Part shown: in pieces, positions 41,568-54,899 of the stretch
Position numbering within the stretch: the stretch's first letter is position 1
How the letters are laid out: each line of letters opens with the position of its first letter
Notes under the pieces: generated by a model
Databases searched by the model: none
Told to the model about the DNA's origin: nothing
The model's input: the letters and a program-made list of their open reading frames with translations, nothing else
NCBI GenBank assembly: GCA_014529385.2
Contig: CM043944.1
Location: forward strand, 62,338,248 to 62,402,247
DNA: 64,000 nt
Direction: 5' to 3'
Origin: Adiantum capillus-veneris
Lineage: Eukaryota; Streptophyta; Polypodiopsida; Polypodiales; Pteridaceae
Position numbers and translations under genes: made by a program

Positions 41568-44500
41568 ATGTGTCTACGCTCTGGTCATGTGCTAGAGGAC
41601 GATCACATAGAGAGTGTCTCTATTTACGCGGGCACTCATTATTCCTCCACATTAGGCTCTAGGCCCTCAACGAGAACCCAAGGTAGTACCACTCAGGACC
41701 CACGTATTGCATCTAGTGACTCTTCCTCTGACTACGACACCATGGAAGGTTACCCGATGTATAATCTCAATAGTTCAAGCCAAGACATGCATGCCATTGT
41801 CCCACGATCCGGGCCGAGCGTGTTTAGCTACTTGAAAGAGACTTTGAGTAGAGATACTCGCTCTGAACATGGAGGTAGCGATGTAAATGAAGGGGGCGGG
41901 GAAGTAAATTCACCATTTATGAGACCAATGTAGACCCCATGCTCCCGGAGAGTGTGCATGTGAATACTCCATTCACTGCACCCGCTGACTCTTCAGAGCT
42001 ATTCCCCTCTGAGGTTATATTACCTAATAGTAGAAGCCTTGCCGAAGTGCAAGAGGTTGAGCGATATATCATTGTGGCTAGGGAAAAGGAAATCAAGATC
42101 CTACACAAGGTAGAGCAATGGAGAGAGCTAAAACCAAAGGCCCCTATGTCAACATCCATGCTGGGCGAGCAATCGAGTGGTCCTGAATTAGCAACCACTA
42201 AGGGTCAACCCATAGAGAGACACATTGCATCATCTAGTTCAAAGGACACCCCTAGCACCTCAATCATGGACGGAGTGTTTCTAAATGAAAACTAGAGTAT
42301 GAACTATAAACGAAGACTTTAACTGACCTATACACATGTCACACCTACCACGTGGGTTGATTAGATGTCGTGCAATCCACATCAAGTACTACTAGCGTAG
42401 AGGAGCAACAATAGAGAGTTTGTGATGTCATCCATAGGGTTATTGAGCTGGAGAGGCAGAACAAAGGGATCCACATGCTTTCAATGGGTCTCATGAGATT
42501 CTTGGATACAGGGAAGGCTAAGCAACCAACTTTATCGCAAATGGAAACTCCCTCGGTAAGTTCGATGGATCCTCCATATGTTGTTTTGCTAGGGGTCTCA
42601 GTACAATCTGAGCCCACAAGTGATAGCTTTTTACCTTTCTAAGTTTATCTCATCTTTCTCTGGATGACACCACAACTACCATGCCTACCCTAGTGATGGG
42701 CATGACAAAAAACACACCACAGACCTCATTTATTAGTAAGGCACCGCTACATGGTGGCCCAATGCCTAGAACAGTATCTACAAGTGTGTATCAATCATAT
42801 ACACCTATGGGCCCTCGTGCTCATGTAGCTTCTACCCCTCCCATTGTTTCAACAACTTATGCTCCACAACCACAACATCCAGGCTCTTATTTGAATTACA
42901 CCACACCAGCCTATGTTAGCATGTCACATCCCATGTCTGCTATGCACAGGGCCACACATATGAACTTTGGTCACCACATGGCACAACACCATACCAAACT
43001 TGGAACCCAAGGGTTGCCTATGCGCCAAGCCCGATGCCAACCCCCATTCCACATGCAGTCTCAAGGGCGCATGTCCCCACTATACCTAGTCACTTGGGTG
43101 ACTTAGCAACATTTGCTCAAGCTATCGATCAATCTATTGCTGAAAATATGTGTAACACGTCTGATAGAGAGACTAGAAGTAAGGTACTACAAATAGCCAA
43201 TCTCACACAAAAATTTAGTGGAGACGAGGATGTGAGAAAGAAATTCGAAGTAATTGAACAAATATGCGATTTCCTAGGAGAACACAATGACCTACATAAG
43301 AGTAATGCTTTAAGCCTGACCTTGAGTGGGAAGGCTGCGGATTGGTATAGAACCCTAAGAGTTGAAGAGAAAACAATTTACCCTACTCTTAAGAGATTGT
43401 TCTTGAAAGAGTACATACGAGAGGGAGTACTTTGGGGTATAGCATCTTAGATCCAGAAAGCCCAACGAGAGGAAGGGGAGTCAATGAGAGACCTTATTAG
43501 TTACTTGAAGCATTTGAATTCTTGTTGTAATCCAAATGAGTGCTTCAATAATAATCAATTTCTCACTAGATTCATTAGGGGACTACGACATGAGGATATC
43601 TACAATGGCCTAGTCATTAGAGATATCACCACTTGGGAAGCAATCACCACCAATGCGATTTAATTGGAGGACAATTTAATGATTCAAGGAGAAAGAGTGT
43701 CTAGTGAGCCTAAATCTACTAGCTTGTAAGCATCGGGGCATGAGCCAAATGACCATAAAGCCTATTGCTAAAGAGCCAAAGATATTTGAGATGACTTTAG
43801 CATATCTCACCAAGGCCATTCAAGAAAGTCTTAGAGACAATCCCGCTCCATAAAACAATCATATGTATCCAAGAAGGGAGCAACAATGGTGCTTAGTTTT
43901 CTATGGTCCACATAGTACCAGAGAATGCCCTACGTTTAGAGTAAAATTTAATGGGAATTGCAATGCATGTGGGAGGTATGGTCATCAATCCAAGGATTGC
44001 ATAGTATTTAATTGTGTGATGGCCAATAGACCAACCTTAGCATGGACGGACACATCTCGAGTGCCTGCATTGATGTCGGCCCCACCTCTTGAATAACCAT
44101 CACAACACATGGTCCCTAGGGCCCAAAATGTTGTGCAAAAAACACCATTACCACCTCCAGTGCTAGAACCGCAATATTATGTCTATTGCTTGTTTGGAAG
44201 GCTGTGAGGAAGAGTTATACCCTAATATTGCCTATGGGATTGATGCACTTGAAGAAAGTTCACAATACTACATGGAGGACTCTTGGGAACAAGTCAAACC
44301 TGTCTCTCAAGTAGGTGCTCTTGTGGCAAGAGGCCAAAATATCAATTTCACTGCCAAGAGGCCACCTCTTCAATGCTATGAGTGTGGAGGTCCACATCAT
44401 GTAGCCGAGTGTCCTATTAGACGATAAAATAATGAGACACTAATGCAAACCAATCAAGTGAGCACATCTACAATGCCGATACTCATGTGTAATCATTGTG

Positions 44501-44700
44501 GCATACACCATTTGATTGCCCAATGTCCTAATAATCCAAATGCACCAAAGATCATGCATTCCATTGAACTTAATTGAGGTTACCGAGGAACTATCACAAA
44601 GTACACATGTGGTACTAGTAAATGTATTCACACGATCGATGCTCCAAAACCAAAATTATATCTTTGAAGAAAGAGACACAACATCAATTGCCCAATCTTA
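41568..44700 (+). pseudogene. E7 gag
   Basis: Starts MCLRSGHVLEDD (E5: MNLRSGRKL). After a Pro/Ser/Thr-rich region, the capsid core (43034-43700) reads KFSGDEDVRKKFEVIEQICD, GKAADWYRTL, YPTLKRLFLKEY, EGESMRDLISYLKHLN and FLTRFIRGLRHEDIY. Knuckles follow: CLVFYGPHSTREC (one Cys lost), CNACGRYGHQSKDC (intact), CYECGGPHHVAEC and CNHCGIHHLIAQC. The last two match the E5 pair in form and order. Stops at about 41931, 42293, 43448, 43662 and elsewhere show decay. Confidence 0.75.
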
Positions 44701-45304
44701 GAAGAAGAAGAAAACACGAAGGAAGAGATCGCAAAAAACAGCAAAGTCAGACCTCAATTCAAAGACCAACATAGGGACTAGTGACGATCCCATATATATG
44801 AACGATGTTGAAGCGGATTTTGATTCAATGAGACCATGGAGACTAAAACAACCACTAGGAAAGAAACAAACAAGGAAGATAATCATGAGCCACAATGGCC
44901 TGGACCCAAGAAAAAGATAGGAACTTACCCAAACCCTACAGAGGAGATCGAGCAAGTCAAGCAATTAAGGAGTTTTGTAGAAGAGACCCAAAGGGATCTA
45001 GAGCCAACACCTAGGCAGATGTAGATTACATACACAATGTTCCCTACGCAAAAACTTCTTGTTGGAGAGAATGTTTATAGATGGATTACCTGACCCTATC
45101 GAAGAAATAGAGATCCCATCTTTCCCATGTCAAGGGACCGAATCCCAAAAAGTGCCGTTAAATATTGCCAAATTGATGGATTTCATGGCTTCAGAAGTTA
45201 GAACCACCATCATTTCCAAACTATATGGAGACCCTGAGCTATTCTTAGCTCTTTGAGCTTTCCTCAATGGAAAACTGAAAGTCGGGCTACCACAATTTTC
45301 ACAG

Positions 45305-45772
45305 ATGGATGGAGTTTGGGAGGTGCCAATGGAGGAGGAACATTTAGATCCACAACCCAACCTAGATGAGAATTCTGTTGTTGAAATACATGTTAACAAG
45401 TTCGGACAATACTTTGAAGGCGATGAATCCAATGCGACCATACCAATCACTACCAAGGGATTAACTGTGAAGGGAATCCTTGATGGTGGTGCTGGGGTTA
45501 GCATTATAACTAAAAGTTGATGGGAATCTATGGGAAGACCTCACCTTGGGACTACAAACATAGCGATAAAGATGGCCAATGGGACTATTGTTAAACCTAT
45601 TGGGATGCTAGAGGATCTCAAGATCAAGGTCTTTGGAGACAAAATAATGCATACCTTCATTGTTATGGATTTTTCCAAGCACACTATGTCATCTGAGATG
45701 ATCTTAGGACATCCTTTCATGAGGGAAGCAAAAATGGTGCATGATTGGTCTAAAAACCATGTCTACTTGTAG
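45305..45772 (+). pseudogene. E7 aspartic protease
   Basis: VKGILDGGAGVSIITKS stands for the DSGA loop, with Ser changed to Gly. MANGTIVKPIGMLEDLKIKV and MILGHPFMREAKMVHDW follow as in E5 (LGRPFTRQLKMVQDWG). One TGA lies after ITKS. Catalysis is doubtful. Confidence 0.75.
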
Positions 45773-45935
45773 TTCCAAGACTCTGTCATTCAAGTTGAGA
45801 AATAATTGGTCAAGCACATCCTTTAGGAAATAGATTTATAATCGATCATAGATCTGACACCACAGTTCACTCACCCGCATTGCAGTATTGTTACACATGT
45901 AAAAAGGACACTAACGTTGGGGAGATTCCCCTTAT

Positions 45936-46997
45936 ATGGATGTTCTACCTGGGATGACCGAGTCTAATAATGTGGATTGGGTCCACCTAGCAGCAACCAT
46001 AGATACTTGGGGAAATAGGGGGATGACCTGGGTAACACCTGAGGGGGATGAAATGCCACCACTTGTACCTTTAAATATGATAGGAGAAATGCACATAGCT
46101 TTTGATGACCTACCAGATGAAGGCTTGATTGGCATTAGAACTAGTAGCGTCTCAAAAGACTATAGCCCACATCATTCGGATTCAGAATCATCAATTGAGA
46201 TGGACTTTGTGAACCAAGAATCTGAGTTAAATATTGGTGCAAATGCGGGGACAAAGCATTCAGGGCCTAGGGGTACCCAAGATGACAACCTATCTCGGAG
46301 AGGAGAAGACACGAGTAGCGATTCATCTAGTGAATCTTCACTAGAGATCGGCCATAATAAAAAATTAGACAAGAAGAGTAAGAGATATAAGAGGCAACGA
46401 TATCGAGAAAATGCGTGTGCTAGAATAAATGAAAAGAAATCTACCGTAGAATGGCTTAATTATATGGGGGCATGTGATGCTCATCGAAAGTTGGTAGATA
46501 ACTGGGGTGAATATTTTCAAAGCATCATGTGGTGCAATCCACAACCCATTGACAGTGCACAGTTAGAGGCTATCGAGAAGCCAAAGTTGAGCCGTACTAT
46601 AAGGAGACGACTAAATCGAGAGCTAGCTCAACAACAAAAGGAAGCGGAAGAGAAATCACAGTCCACAGAACAACAAGACTCCACAGACTTACATCTTGCA
46701 CCTGAGCATTTCAAACCCTACACCACGGAGGAGCGTAAGGTTGTGTATACAAAGGCCCAACAAACACCTATCAATGGGAGTAATGGAGTCTATGATGGTT
46801 TAGTGATAGTTAAGGAAATAGAGTTAGCAAACCCAGGTGAGGAGTCCAAACCTGTCTTCATTGCCCATGATCTGACAGAGACTGAGAAATATGTACTTAA
46901 AGAGCTTCTCAAGGAATTCAAGGATATATTTTCTTGGACATACCATGATATGAAAGGTGTTCCACCTTTCGTGGTGCAACACAATTCCCATGAATAG
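45936..46997 (+). pseudogene. E7 pre-RT region (353 aa)
   Basis: The N-terminus (VDWVHLAATIDTWG) parallels WTHILATLDFCA in E5. A Ser/Asp/Glu-rich stretch is followed by a basic part (NKKLDKKSKRYKRQRYRE) and a helix-rich part. The end, KPVFIAHDLTETEKYVLKEL and FKDIFSWTYHDMKGVPP, is the standard approach to RT. It stops just before the RT frame, which resumes at 47032 in another frame. Confidence 0.7.
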
Positions 46998-47031
46998 CAT
47001 GGCTAAACCAGTCCAGTAACGACCCTACCTA

Positions 47032-47935
47032 ATGAATCCTAAGTATGCAAGGATTGTTAAAGAAGAAATTGAAAAGTTTATAAAATGCGGATTTATATAC
47101 CCTATTGAGCACTTAGAATGGGTGTCTCCAATAGTTATTGTGCCTAAAAAGAATGGGAAACTCAAAGTGTGCGTGGATCTCAAGAAGGTCAATGACGACA
47201 CTAGGAGAGACCATTACCCCTTGCCATATTCGGAACATATGCTTGAAAGAGTTGCAGGGAAGGAAGCTTCTAGCTTTTTAGATGGGTACTTTGGATACAA
47301 TCAAATGACAATTGCACTAGAGAACCAAGCTAAAACTGCTTCTATAACCGAATTTGGAGTGTTCGCATTTTGTGTTATGGCTTTTGGCTTAACCAATGTC
47401 CCTGCTACCTTCCAAAGATTGATAAACATTGCTTTTAGGAAATATTTGAGGGAGTTTGGCGAAGCTTTCTTAGATGACCTTTGTGTTTATTCTTCTTGGA
47501 AAGAATATCTATCATGTTTACAAAAAGTGTTTGAAAAGTGCAGATTGTATCGCATCTCAAAAACCCTTTCAAATGCCAATTTTGGATTAAACATGGAGTC
47601 ATTTTAGGGCATAGTATAGTGTCCATAAATGGGATTTTCACAGATGAGAGAAAAATTAAAGCCATTGCTAATTTGCCACCACCTACAAACTATAAAGAAG
47701 TTCACAGGTTCATGGGCCATGTTGGTTATTACCGACGGTTTATTTTAAACTTTGCCGAGATAGCTCGCCCATTGTACAAGCTTCTTATTGAGTTCCACTA
47801 GACCGTGGAGTGTGACCATGCCTATCTAAGTTATTGAAAAGTACTTAACAAGTGCTCCCATCCTACAAGTGCCCGATTGGATTGTAATTTTCCATGTGCA
47901 TATTGATGCATCGAACTTTGCTATTGGGTGTGCTC
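47032..47935 (+). pseudogene. E7 reverse transcriptase and start of RNase H
   Basis: NPKYARIVKEEIEKFIKCGF, SPIVIVPKKNGKLKVCVDLK, SFLDGYFGYNQM (first catalytic Asp), FCVMAFGLTNVPATFQR and FLDDLCVYS (LDD for YMDD) occur in order. After a frameshift near 47600 comes RFMGHVGYYRRFILNFAEIA. RNase H begins at 47869 with FHVHIDASNFAIG and ends within a few codons. The N-terminal RT part, missing in E5, is intact here. Confidence 0.85.
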
Positions 47936-48790
47936 AAGACTTTTTGGTCATGCTTGCTGGAACTATGGAAGGCCATATAAACCTAGGACGCACGTGGATG
48001 ATAGAAACCAAATGCACTATTCATTGGGGGACTGGGAGTGTCACAACACAAAAACCAACTCTTAGCCCTTCCACTCAAGCAATAGTCCCTGACATATCGC
48101 CTCCCAAGAAAATACAACCCAAAACAGTGCATGTCCAAGAGGTTGAGTCATATGTACCTATGGCCCAACCCTCTAGAGCTTTAACTCTTGTAGTTGAAAC
48201 AAAAAGTGAGACACATAAGACCCATCACAATATAACAAAGAAAACATACAAATGGGTCCCTAAAGCTTCTTTAGAGACCATTTCTAACTCTAAAAAACAT
48301 AAGCCTTGTAAAAGACACCCCACTCGCTCCAAGTAAGGTATGAAAACGTTGCGTTGGATTCCTAAACGATTATTGGAAGCCCACGCTACTATGAAGGGAA
48401 TTATCAAATCTGGGTGCCTAAAAGTAAAATGTGTTCTTACTTGTCATCTATAGACCCATGTGAGTCAAATCATGTAACGATAAAGCCGATTGAAGATCGT
48501 GGGAAGGGAAAGGTCACAGAACACTATACATCTGATTCGGAGCTAGTTTGGGGACCAAGCGAGAAAGGCTTGTTTCGCTTAGCTCAAACATAGAAAAAAC
48601 AAATGAAGCTTCTTGCTCTTCATGTAGTTCATATACAAAAATACAACCTTCGACACAACCTCCACCTACCATTGTACATATCCATACAAACAAGAAAGAA
48701 TTTTCACCTCCTGTTGTAAGTTCACCACCTACAACAACGTTGCAAGTGAAACCATGGGAGAGTACCTTACCACCCTTTTGCAACTAGATA
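47936..48790 (+). pseudogene. E7 3' tail with W-x-P-K motifs
   Basis: Directly after the RNase H break the frame continues with Thr/Pro-rich text, then YKWVPKASLE, RWIPKRLLEAH and, in another frame near 48405, IWVPKSKM. E5 and E8 have the same kind of tail after integrase or protease 2. The join suggests an internal deletion from RNase H to the tail. Confidence 0.55.
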
Positions 48791-48900
48791 AAACTCCTAG
48801 GGCGGTCAAAAACTATTGGTCAAAGTCTTAACCCATAACAACTTAGAACAATTGGTTTCAAAAGGTGACGACATCGTTCCAAAAGGTGTGATCTACCCAA

Positions 48901-48912
48901 GGAAGGGGGGAG
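48901..48912 (+). other. E7 polypurine tract; 3' LTR starts at 48913
   Basis: GGAAGGGGGGAG followed by TGTTTGTTGATATCC, the same layout as E5 (GGAGGGGGGGAG then TGTTGAGCC). The LTR end is not resolved. Confidence 0.7.
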
Positions 48913-49205
48913 TGTTTGTTGATATCCATCATTCACTTGCTTCCCTCTTAACCTTCCTCCCTGACATCTCAATCTCCCAATCTTACGGAATGTATAGATA
49001 TAGTAATATACTCAAAAAATAAAAATAAAAAAGTAAAAGAGCAAGTGCCACCAAACAAAAAGCTAGATACCTATAAATTCTAGTACATGAATCTTATAAT
49101 ATTTGCACACACTAACCAACATCTATCTGTGTGTATAAATATGGCTAGTACGCTAGAGTCATCCACTCCTACCTTGGTAAGAGGTATCCTCTTTACTTTT
49201 CACAA

Positions 49206-49562
49206 GTGTTTTACATAATCTACCCAGTGCTTGCGTGTGAATGGGGTTTAGTAGATATGATAGCGTGTGTGAAGAATTTTGAGGAATTAGAATGGCTGAT
49301 ACGTCTCTTGACCACGATTGATCCCTACTTAGTAGAGAACGTCTCGTCAATTGCACAAGCTTACCCTTTGGACCAAGATGACTATAGACACCTAGTGATA
49401 TTTTTAGTGAACATACGTGCATCTAATGATGAGGAAGATTTACATGATTACACAGATGGCACGTATGGTCTCATGGATGACTTTGTTTTTCTCAACGATG
49501 ACAAGGATAGGGTTTTAGACTTAGGTCTACCCACCCATCTATTCAATATCCTATTTCCTTGA
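49206..49562 (+). CDS. 118-aa open frame of unknown nature in the E7 3' LTR
   Basis: The frame MFYIIYPVLACEWGLVDMIA... ends in a clean TGA and is acidic in its second half (ASNDEEDLHDYTDG). It lies about 300 bp inside the presumed LTR. No domain recognised. It may be chance; kept because its composition is protein-like. Confidence 0.2.
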   Translation: MFYIIYPVLACEWGLVDMIACVKNFEELEWLIRLLTTIDPYLVENVSSIAQAYPLDQDDYRHLVIFLVNIRASNDEEDLHDYTDGTYGLMDDFVFLNDDKDRVLDLGLPTHLFNILFP

Positions 49563-50912
49563 CCCTCTAGGGGGGTGCAAATAATTAGGTTAGGGTTCTT
49601 TAGGTTGTTTTGATTGTGTTCAATAAAGGTTGATGCATCTTCCCACTGATGTGACTCCTCCTAGAGGTATTCCTTGTGTTTTCTAGTGTGCATAGGAATG
49701 CATTGTAGAATTGCAATTTTGAACTTCATGGAATCTTTGTCTCGTTCACTCTTCGAATCGACCAAGATCATCAACATGAACAGGTGTTTTTTGCCCATTA
49801 CCATTGCCTCCTGTCTTTTTTTAGCATCCATGTTTGTCTGCTTCAAATGTGATTGGTAGCACAATATTCAACACATTTTCTTAGATTAGACATTAAGTTC
49901 AATATAATTTTTTTGTCATATTCCCTTATCTAGGTTTATGAATCAAGCAGTCTGACTAAGCTAGTTTTACCAGGTTAGGTGTTAGAGATCTTCTCTTAAT
50001 ACCATGCGAAAAGCCTTCATAATTGTTAATGGTTACTTTAGGTTTTTAATCCAATTTAGGAAGTATTGGATGCAATGTACTATTGCTTTCTAGTGGGCTT
50101 AATCCCTATTGACCTTTAGCTTAAGTATTATAAAGGGAGTTTACTATTGTGATGAGCATAGGGAGGGTAACAATGTCAATATGACCCCCCAAAGTTACAA
50201 AATTGAAAGGCAATGAAAAACAAACAAACAAAAGTGCCAAGAATGTAAAATCTTAATTTGGTACTTCACTATTGTCCATGATACTAGAGCCCTAGAGGTT
50301 CCCAGTATGGGCGCTTTTAATTGAAAAGCAAAAAGCCCAAGGCATACAAAATAAGCATACTCTTCATAAATTGAATCAATGTGAAAAAACTTTGGGGAGT
50401 CAAAGAAAAAGAAATAATTCAGGTGATGATTTCATAAGCAATTCCTTTTAACGTAGCTTAACTAGAAGGTCTTCTAGGTATAGCCTCTAGTCAGCCCTCG
50501 GACATGAAATACATTGCTCTCGTGATTAAACAGCTTAATTGACCAGAGAGAATTGAGAAGTTTGCCCATGGTATTAATAGTTGACCTCTAGTACCTCTCG
50601 ACCATTGAATTAGCGACCCCATACTTGTTTATTTTTTACCTTTATAAGTGCTTATGTATTTGATTATATAACATTTTAATGTTTACTGCTGACGAATTGT
50701 TTAATATTTTGTTATCAATCAATTTGTGTGCCTATTCACTGCATATGCTTTTTCATTGTATATAAGAATGCAATTATTGTGCCAATTTTGGTTGATTTTG
50801 TAGTATTTCAAGAAGTTCAAGGACATTCAATCTCAAATGATCTTCCACCTCGACGAACGGGCTTCATCTCACTACCTTTCAAGGATGGAATCTACATCAG
50901 GAAGGGGGACAT
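49563..50912. other. no gene seen
   Basis: AT-rich sequence, possibly the rest of the E7 LTR and its flank. No motif found on either strand. Confidence 0.5.
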
Positions 50913-51065
50913 GTTAACCCTCATAGACACCCTATCACCCTTCGACGGACACCTTATTATTTATTTGATTGAGTCATGGACTGGGCTTGGTGGTCCAATA
51001 GGTGTGTAGGTGATCGCCGATGAGAGACGCACCACTTATTCCATTTTTACACGATTTTTACTATG
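50913..51065. repeat. direct repeat, right copy (partner 40185-40335)
   Basis: Same about 150 bp as the left copy. A TATA-like CTTATAAAAGG lies about 45 bp downstream, so it may be part of an LTR. Confidence 0.75.
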
Positions 51066-51210
51066 ATCGGCCCACTGTGGGCGCCCATGTGTGAATGGGT
51101 CAAACTCTTATAAAAGGTCTATTTTGACCTGAAATCCTCATTCTTTGAGGTGTATGCTAAGAAATTCTCTTGCTATACCTCTATCTTCTTCTCCTTCGTG
51201 TACTCAAGGG

Positions 51211-51226
51211 TGTGTGTGTGTGTGTG

Positions 51227-51296
<70 letters not shown>
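51211..51296. repeat. (TG)8 and (GA)33 microsatellites
   Basis: TG at 51211-51226 and AG at 51231-51296. Confidence 0.95.
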
Positions 51297-51297
<1 letters not shown>

Positions 51298-52440
51298 ATT
51301 GCGGCGGCGGCGAGGCGGTTGAGCGCGGTGATGACAACAACTCCTTCTTCTTTGCAGCACATGATCCTTCACGACGGAAGCATTGAGCGGTGAGTGACAC
51401 ACCATTGTCCCTTTGAGCTTGTTAGGATTGTCTAGTTGTGTACTTGCAGCCATTCGTGGCTCGCACACGGTGTTTTGGAAAGTTCCTAGCCTCCGACACG
51501 TGCGATAAAGTGCACAAGCTATGATACCAATATATTTACCTGGGGCTAGCACATGCACATCTCCACCCAACCATGCCTAATATAGGGCCTTGGCCTGCTA
51601 AATATAGGCCCCCTATATCCCATGTTGTTAGTGGGTCTTCGCGACGGACATTTGTAGTAGAACTATCTGGCACTAACATAATATGTCAATACTCAAGAAA
51701 GTAACTTGGATGGGGCACGAAGACTCTTTGAGGTTGTCAGTCCTCAAGAAGTGAACCTAAGAAGCAAACACATCAAACTCAACAAGCAAACCAACACTCT
51801 TAGATCAAGAAATTTGCCTATGTCCTTTCTCACCATTCTAGGTCATCACGCCAAGTCTGTGGTGGTCGCAATCTGGCAAGGTAACAAAATCACAATCCAT
51901 CATGATCAAGGTCCTAAAACTGCAACAAACGTATCCAAAAAGGTTTCCTTAAGGTCTAGGAACACTCTTCTATGGTCAAAAACATCAAAAAATAGTGATT
52001 TAAGCACTCAAATCCGTAGATTAGGCTCATAGACACGTAGTTACAAACCGCAATAGAAGTGACAATGCTTATACTTGCTTGAAATAGCATGGAAAGAGGA
52101 ACATATTGCCCAATTATTAGTTATGTGGATTACAAGTTGGAGCTAAGAAGCCACTTGAGCATACGTACAATAGAGATCTTTCTTCTCAAAAGATAAGCCT
52201 CCTTTCACATTAAGGTTATTGACTTTTATACCTAGGGCTTTCTAAATGGCCAGTGGCCGAGTCACATGGGCCTTTACACTTATCATGACAGAATTACAAC
52301 TCAGGGAATCGATGTGCTACTCTGAAGTCAGGATTTACACACAGTGTAGCTACACTAGCTCGGAAAAATAAAAGAGTACAAATGTGGTGTTCGGCTAAGT
52401 GTCCGGCTAGGTGGATGCTTGTATAGTGAATCTGCTAACA
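51297..52440 (-). repeat. region containing the E8 3' LTR
   Basis: On the minus strand an LTR starts at 52440 (TGTTAGCAGATTCAC) directly after a purine tract (52441-52453, AGGAAGAGGGGAA on that strand). TATAAAAG lies at 52223-52230 on the minus strand. The lower end is not resolved. No gene seen. Confidence 0.5.
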
Positions 52441-53599
52441 TTCCCCTCTTCCTAGCTCGTATTGTCCCTTGGCACGACCGTGTGAATCTTGGTCAGTAGG
52501 GTTGTCGAAGTGCTTTATTGTTGATGATGTTCCCCCCTTCCTTGAGTGGTTCATATATCCTGTGTTTTGGTTGATGCGTGCGTTCAAATTCAATTATCAA
52601 GGCAACTTTGCATCTTGTTGCTCATTCTCCTCCTTGTTGCCACTTTTGGCCGTGAAAATGGCGTTTGATGTGCTTGTCTCGGGGCTTGTCTTTGTCGTTG
52701 ACTTGATGATGGAACCGCTCTTGGTATTCGGCAATATTTCACTAATTTCAGCACTATTGAGCTCCTTATGGTTGTTTTTGAGAGTTCTCTTGTTGAATTT
52801 GTCATTTCTTGTTTGTTGGTGTTGTATGTCATCATCAATTTGCTATAGCTTTTTTGTTGTCCTTGAAGTTAAGAGTTGCTCTTGATAAGCATGTGAAGAC
52901 CTACAGCTACTGCTCAAATCCTTCGATGAATGATATGGGTATTATGTCCTTATTGTTGATGTAGGAGGAATATATACAAGAGGATGGTGATGAGTGTTTC
53001 TAGACTACGGTCTAAAACCTAGATGATCGAAGGGAAAAAATCCAGTAGGAAAAAAATGCCTTTGTTACATGCTCTTATTGGAGTTGAGCAGTTATCCTTG
53101 AAGTGCCTATCATGCAAGGTGAGTGCTTGAGAGAAACAAAGGAAGAGTGCCCAATACAAGTGCTAAGTCTGGGACACTCTATATGCATACACGATATTTG
53201 TCATATAAGAACATGCAGTGTGAAAGATGGAGTTGATGGGTGCTTCAAGGAACAAGTGTAGCACATGTGACATCAAAAGACATCATAATAGCTTCCACAT
53301 TTCCAAGAAGGGTTTTCAATGTAGAACCTTCTCATGCCTCATTGTGCTCAGTGCGTGACTGTCTTTTGGACTTCCTCCTTCACTTTACCAAACTTAAATT
53401 ACATAGATTTCGACTCTTATGCTCACCTATACTAGCATGAACAACACGACATAAATATGCTCAACTCTTCCAGCTTGGGAATTACCTAGAATAGCTAAGA
53501 CTCTTAGACCACAGAGAATATTACATGAAGCTTTGGGACCAACGCCTCACTCATTTAGTGGCTTATCTACCCGACTCTGGCTTTTATGCCCTGTGTTTT

Positions 53600-54700
53600 T
53601 AGTGGCAACTTGGGCATACCTGTTCAAGGCCAAAAACCCAATTCCATAGGTTCTTGAGGTCTTTTTCGTTGTGTTGGTCTTTGAATGCCACCAGTTTTTC
53701 TAGAAGGTTGGCATATGTTGTGTCTCTTGATTTGTCTATCGCATGTTGATATTGCATTGTGAAACAAGTTCCATGATTGTAGTAGGGGACTGATAGAGCC
53801 GTTGCTTTATCTCCCATGCGGAGTGATTGAATATGTTTGTGGGTTCTTTGTGATTGAGTTTCCACTAGCAATTTTGGAACCCTCCTTGTGTTTGGTCCCT
53901 GTGTTGATAGTCCTTTGTATTTGGTCCTTTTGCTTGATGACTTGATGGACACTAGACTTTGGTATCTAGACCTGATGATTACTGTTGTAAAAGCCTTGCT
54001 TTTGTAATTGAAGAAGACGAGGTATCCATCTAGAGGTTGTAGCTCCCTCAGTTGTGATTGGCTGTTGGCTTTTCCTTTTGAATTCTTGCCTTTGGGTGGA
54101 GCCTTGTGTTTCCTGACTGGTTATCGTTGTTTCAGGTTGAGCTATAATTTTTGGTAACCATATTTGAGTGTTACCTGTATAAAATACTTGTGCTTCGAGT
54201 AGCTTGATCGGAATCAGTCATTGCTCCATATGTCATTGTTGGGTACCTTGGTTAGACTTTGACTTTGGTACCCACACTTTTGGCATTGCTTGTTTCTTTG
54301 AAGGTCTCTTCTTTTGCCTATTGCAGTTGTTCTTTCTCTTGCTTGATGTGTTTGTCTTTTTTTGATAGCTTGGCTTGCGCTTTGGAGAACTCTTTGGTTG
54401 AGGTGAGTAGCTCAGGCTATTACTTTAGGCTTTTTGGCGCAATTATTAGTGTTTCCTTGAAAGTAGTTGTGAGCAGTGATTGACTCATTTGATGCTACCC
54501 ACCCTATTACCTTCAATTTTTGAGGTTGACTTTGTGATTGGTGTATCCAAACTGGCTGTTTGACCTTGATGTGCTCTTTGGATACCAACACTTGGTTGAT
54601 TCTCGTTGGCTTGTTTTTGGAGGATTTTTTGTGATGGAAATTTTGGTTGATAAATTTTTTGCTTTGGTTTCCATTGCATTGACAATGGTTTGGCTTTTGA
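53600..54700 (-). pseudogene. E8 3' tail with W-x-P-K repeats
   Basis: Minus-strand frames give QWKPKQKIYQPK (about 54675), VWVPKSKSNQG (about 54270), IWLPKIIAQPE (about 54160), RWIPRLLQLQK (about 54030) and, with a stop for Trp, IPKSSVHQ (about 53960). A 117-aa minus frame (53599-53952) ends in LLEKLVAFKDQHNEKDLKNL, helix-like and not recognised. The repeats are spaced by 80-130 bp. Confidence 0.5.
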
Positions 54701-54899
54701 TGTAGAGGCTATGTAGGAATTTTGATGCAGGTTTGTTGAAGGTAAAGTCGTCTTGTGAGGTTGATCTACTTCGGTGTTTGCTTTAGATTTACCTTTGTTT
54801 ACTATAATTAGTTGCTCTTTTTTTAAATGGACTTGAGGTTCTGCTAGGGCTTTTGATGTTGTTGTTGTTGAAGCTTTTTGTTGTTGTCAAAGAAAGACA

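Larger units (their letters stand above)
41568..48912 (+). mobile_element. E7: degraded relative of E5, deleted for RNase H and integrase
   Basis: Gag, protease, pre-RT region and RT follow in order on the + strand, and a purine tract with LTR start closes the interior at 48912. Motif-level similarity to E5 is clear in the gag start, the paired CX2CX3HX4C knuckles, the protease, the pre-RT region and the W-x-P-K tail. RNase H stops after the first block, and integrase is absent. A 5' LTR and primer site were not found. Confidence 0.7.

Noticed and set aside
52469-52885. 138-aa hydrophobic frame that looks like a membrane protein
   Set aside because: It is the complement of a polar, Asn/Thr/Lys-rich stretch at the 3' end of E8; hydrophobicity is a shadow effect.
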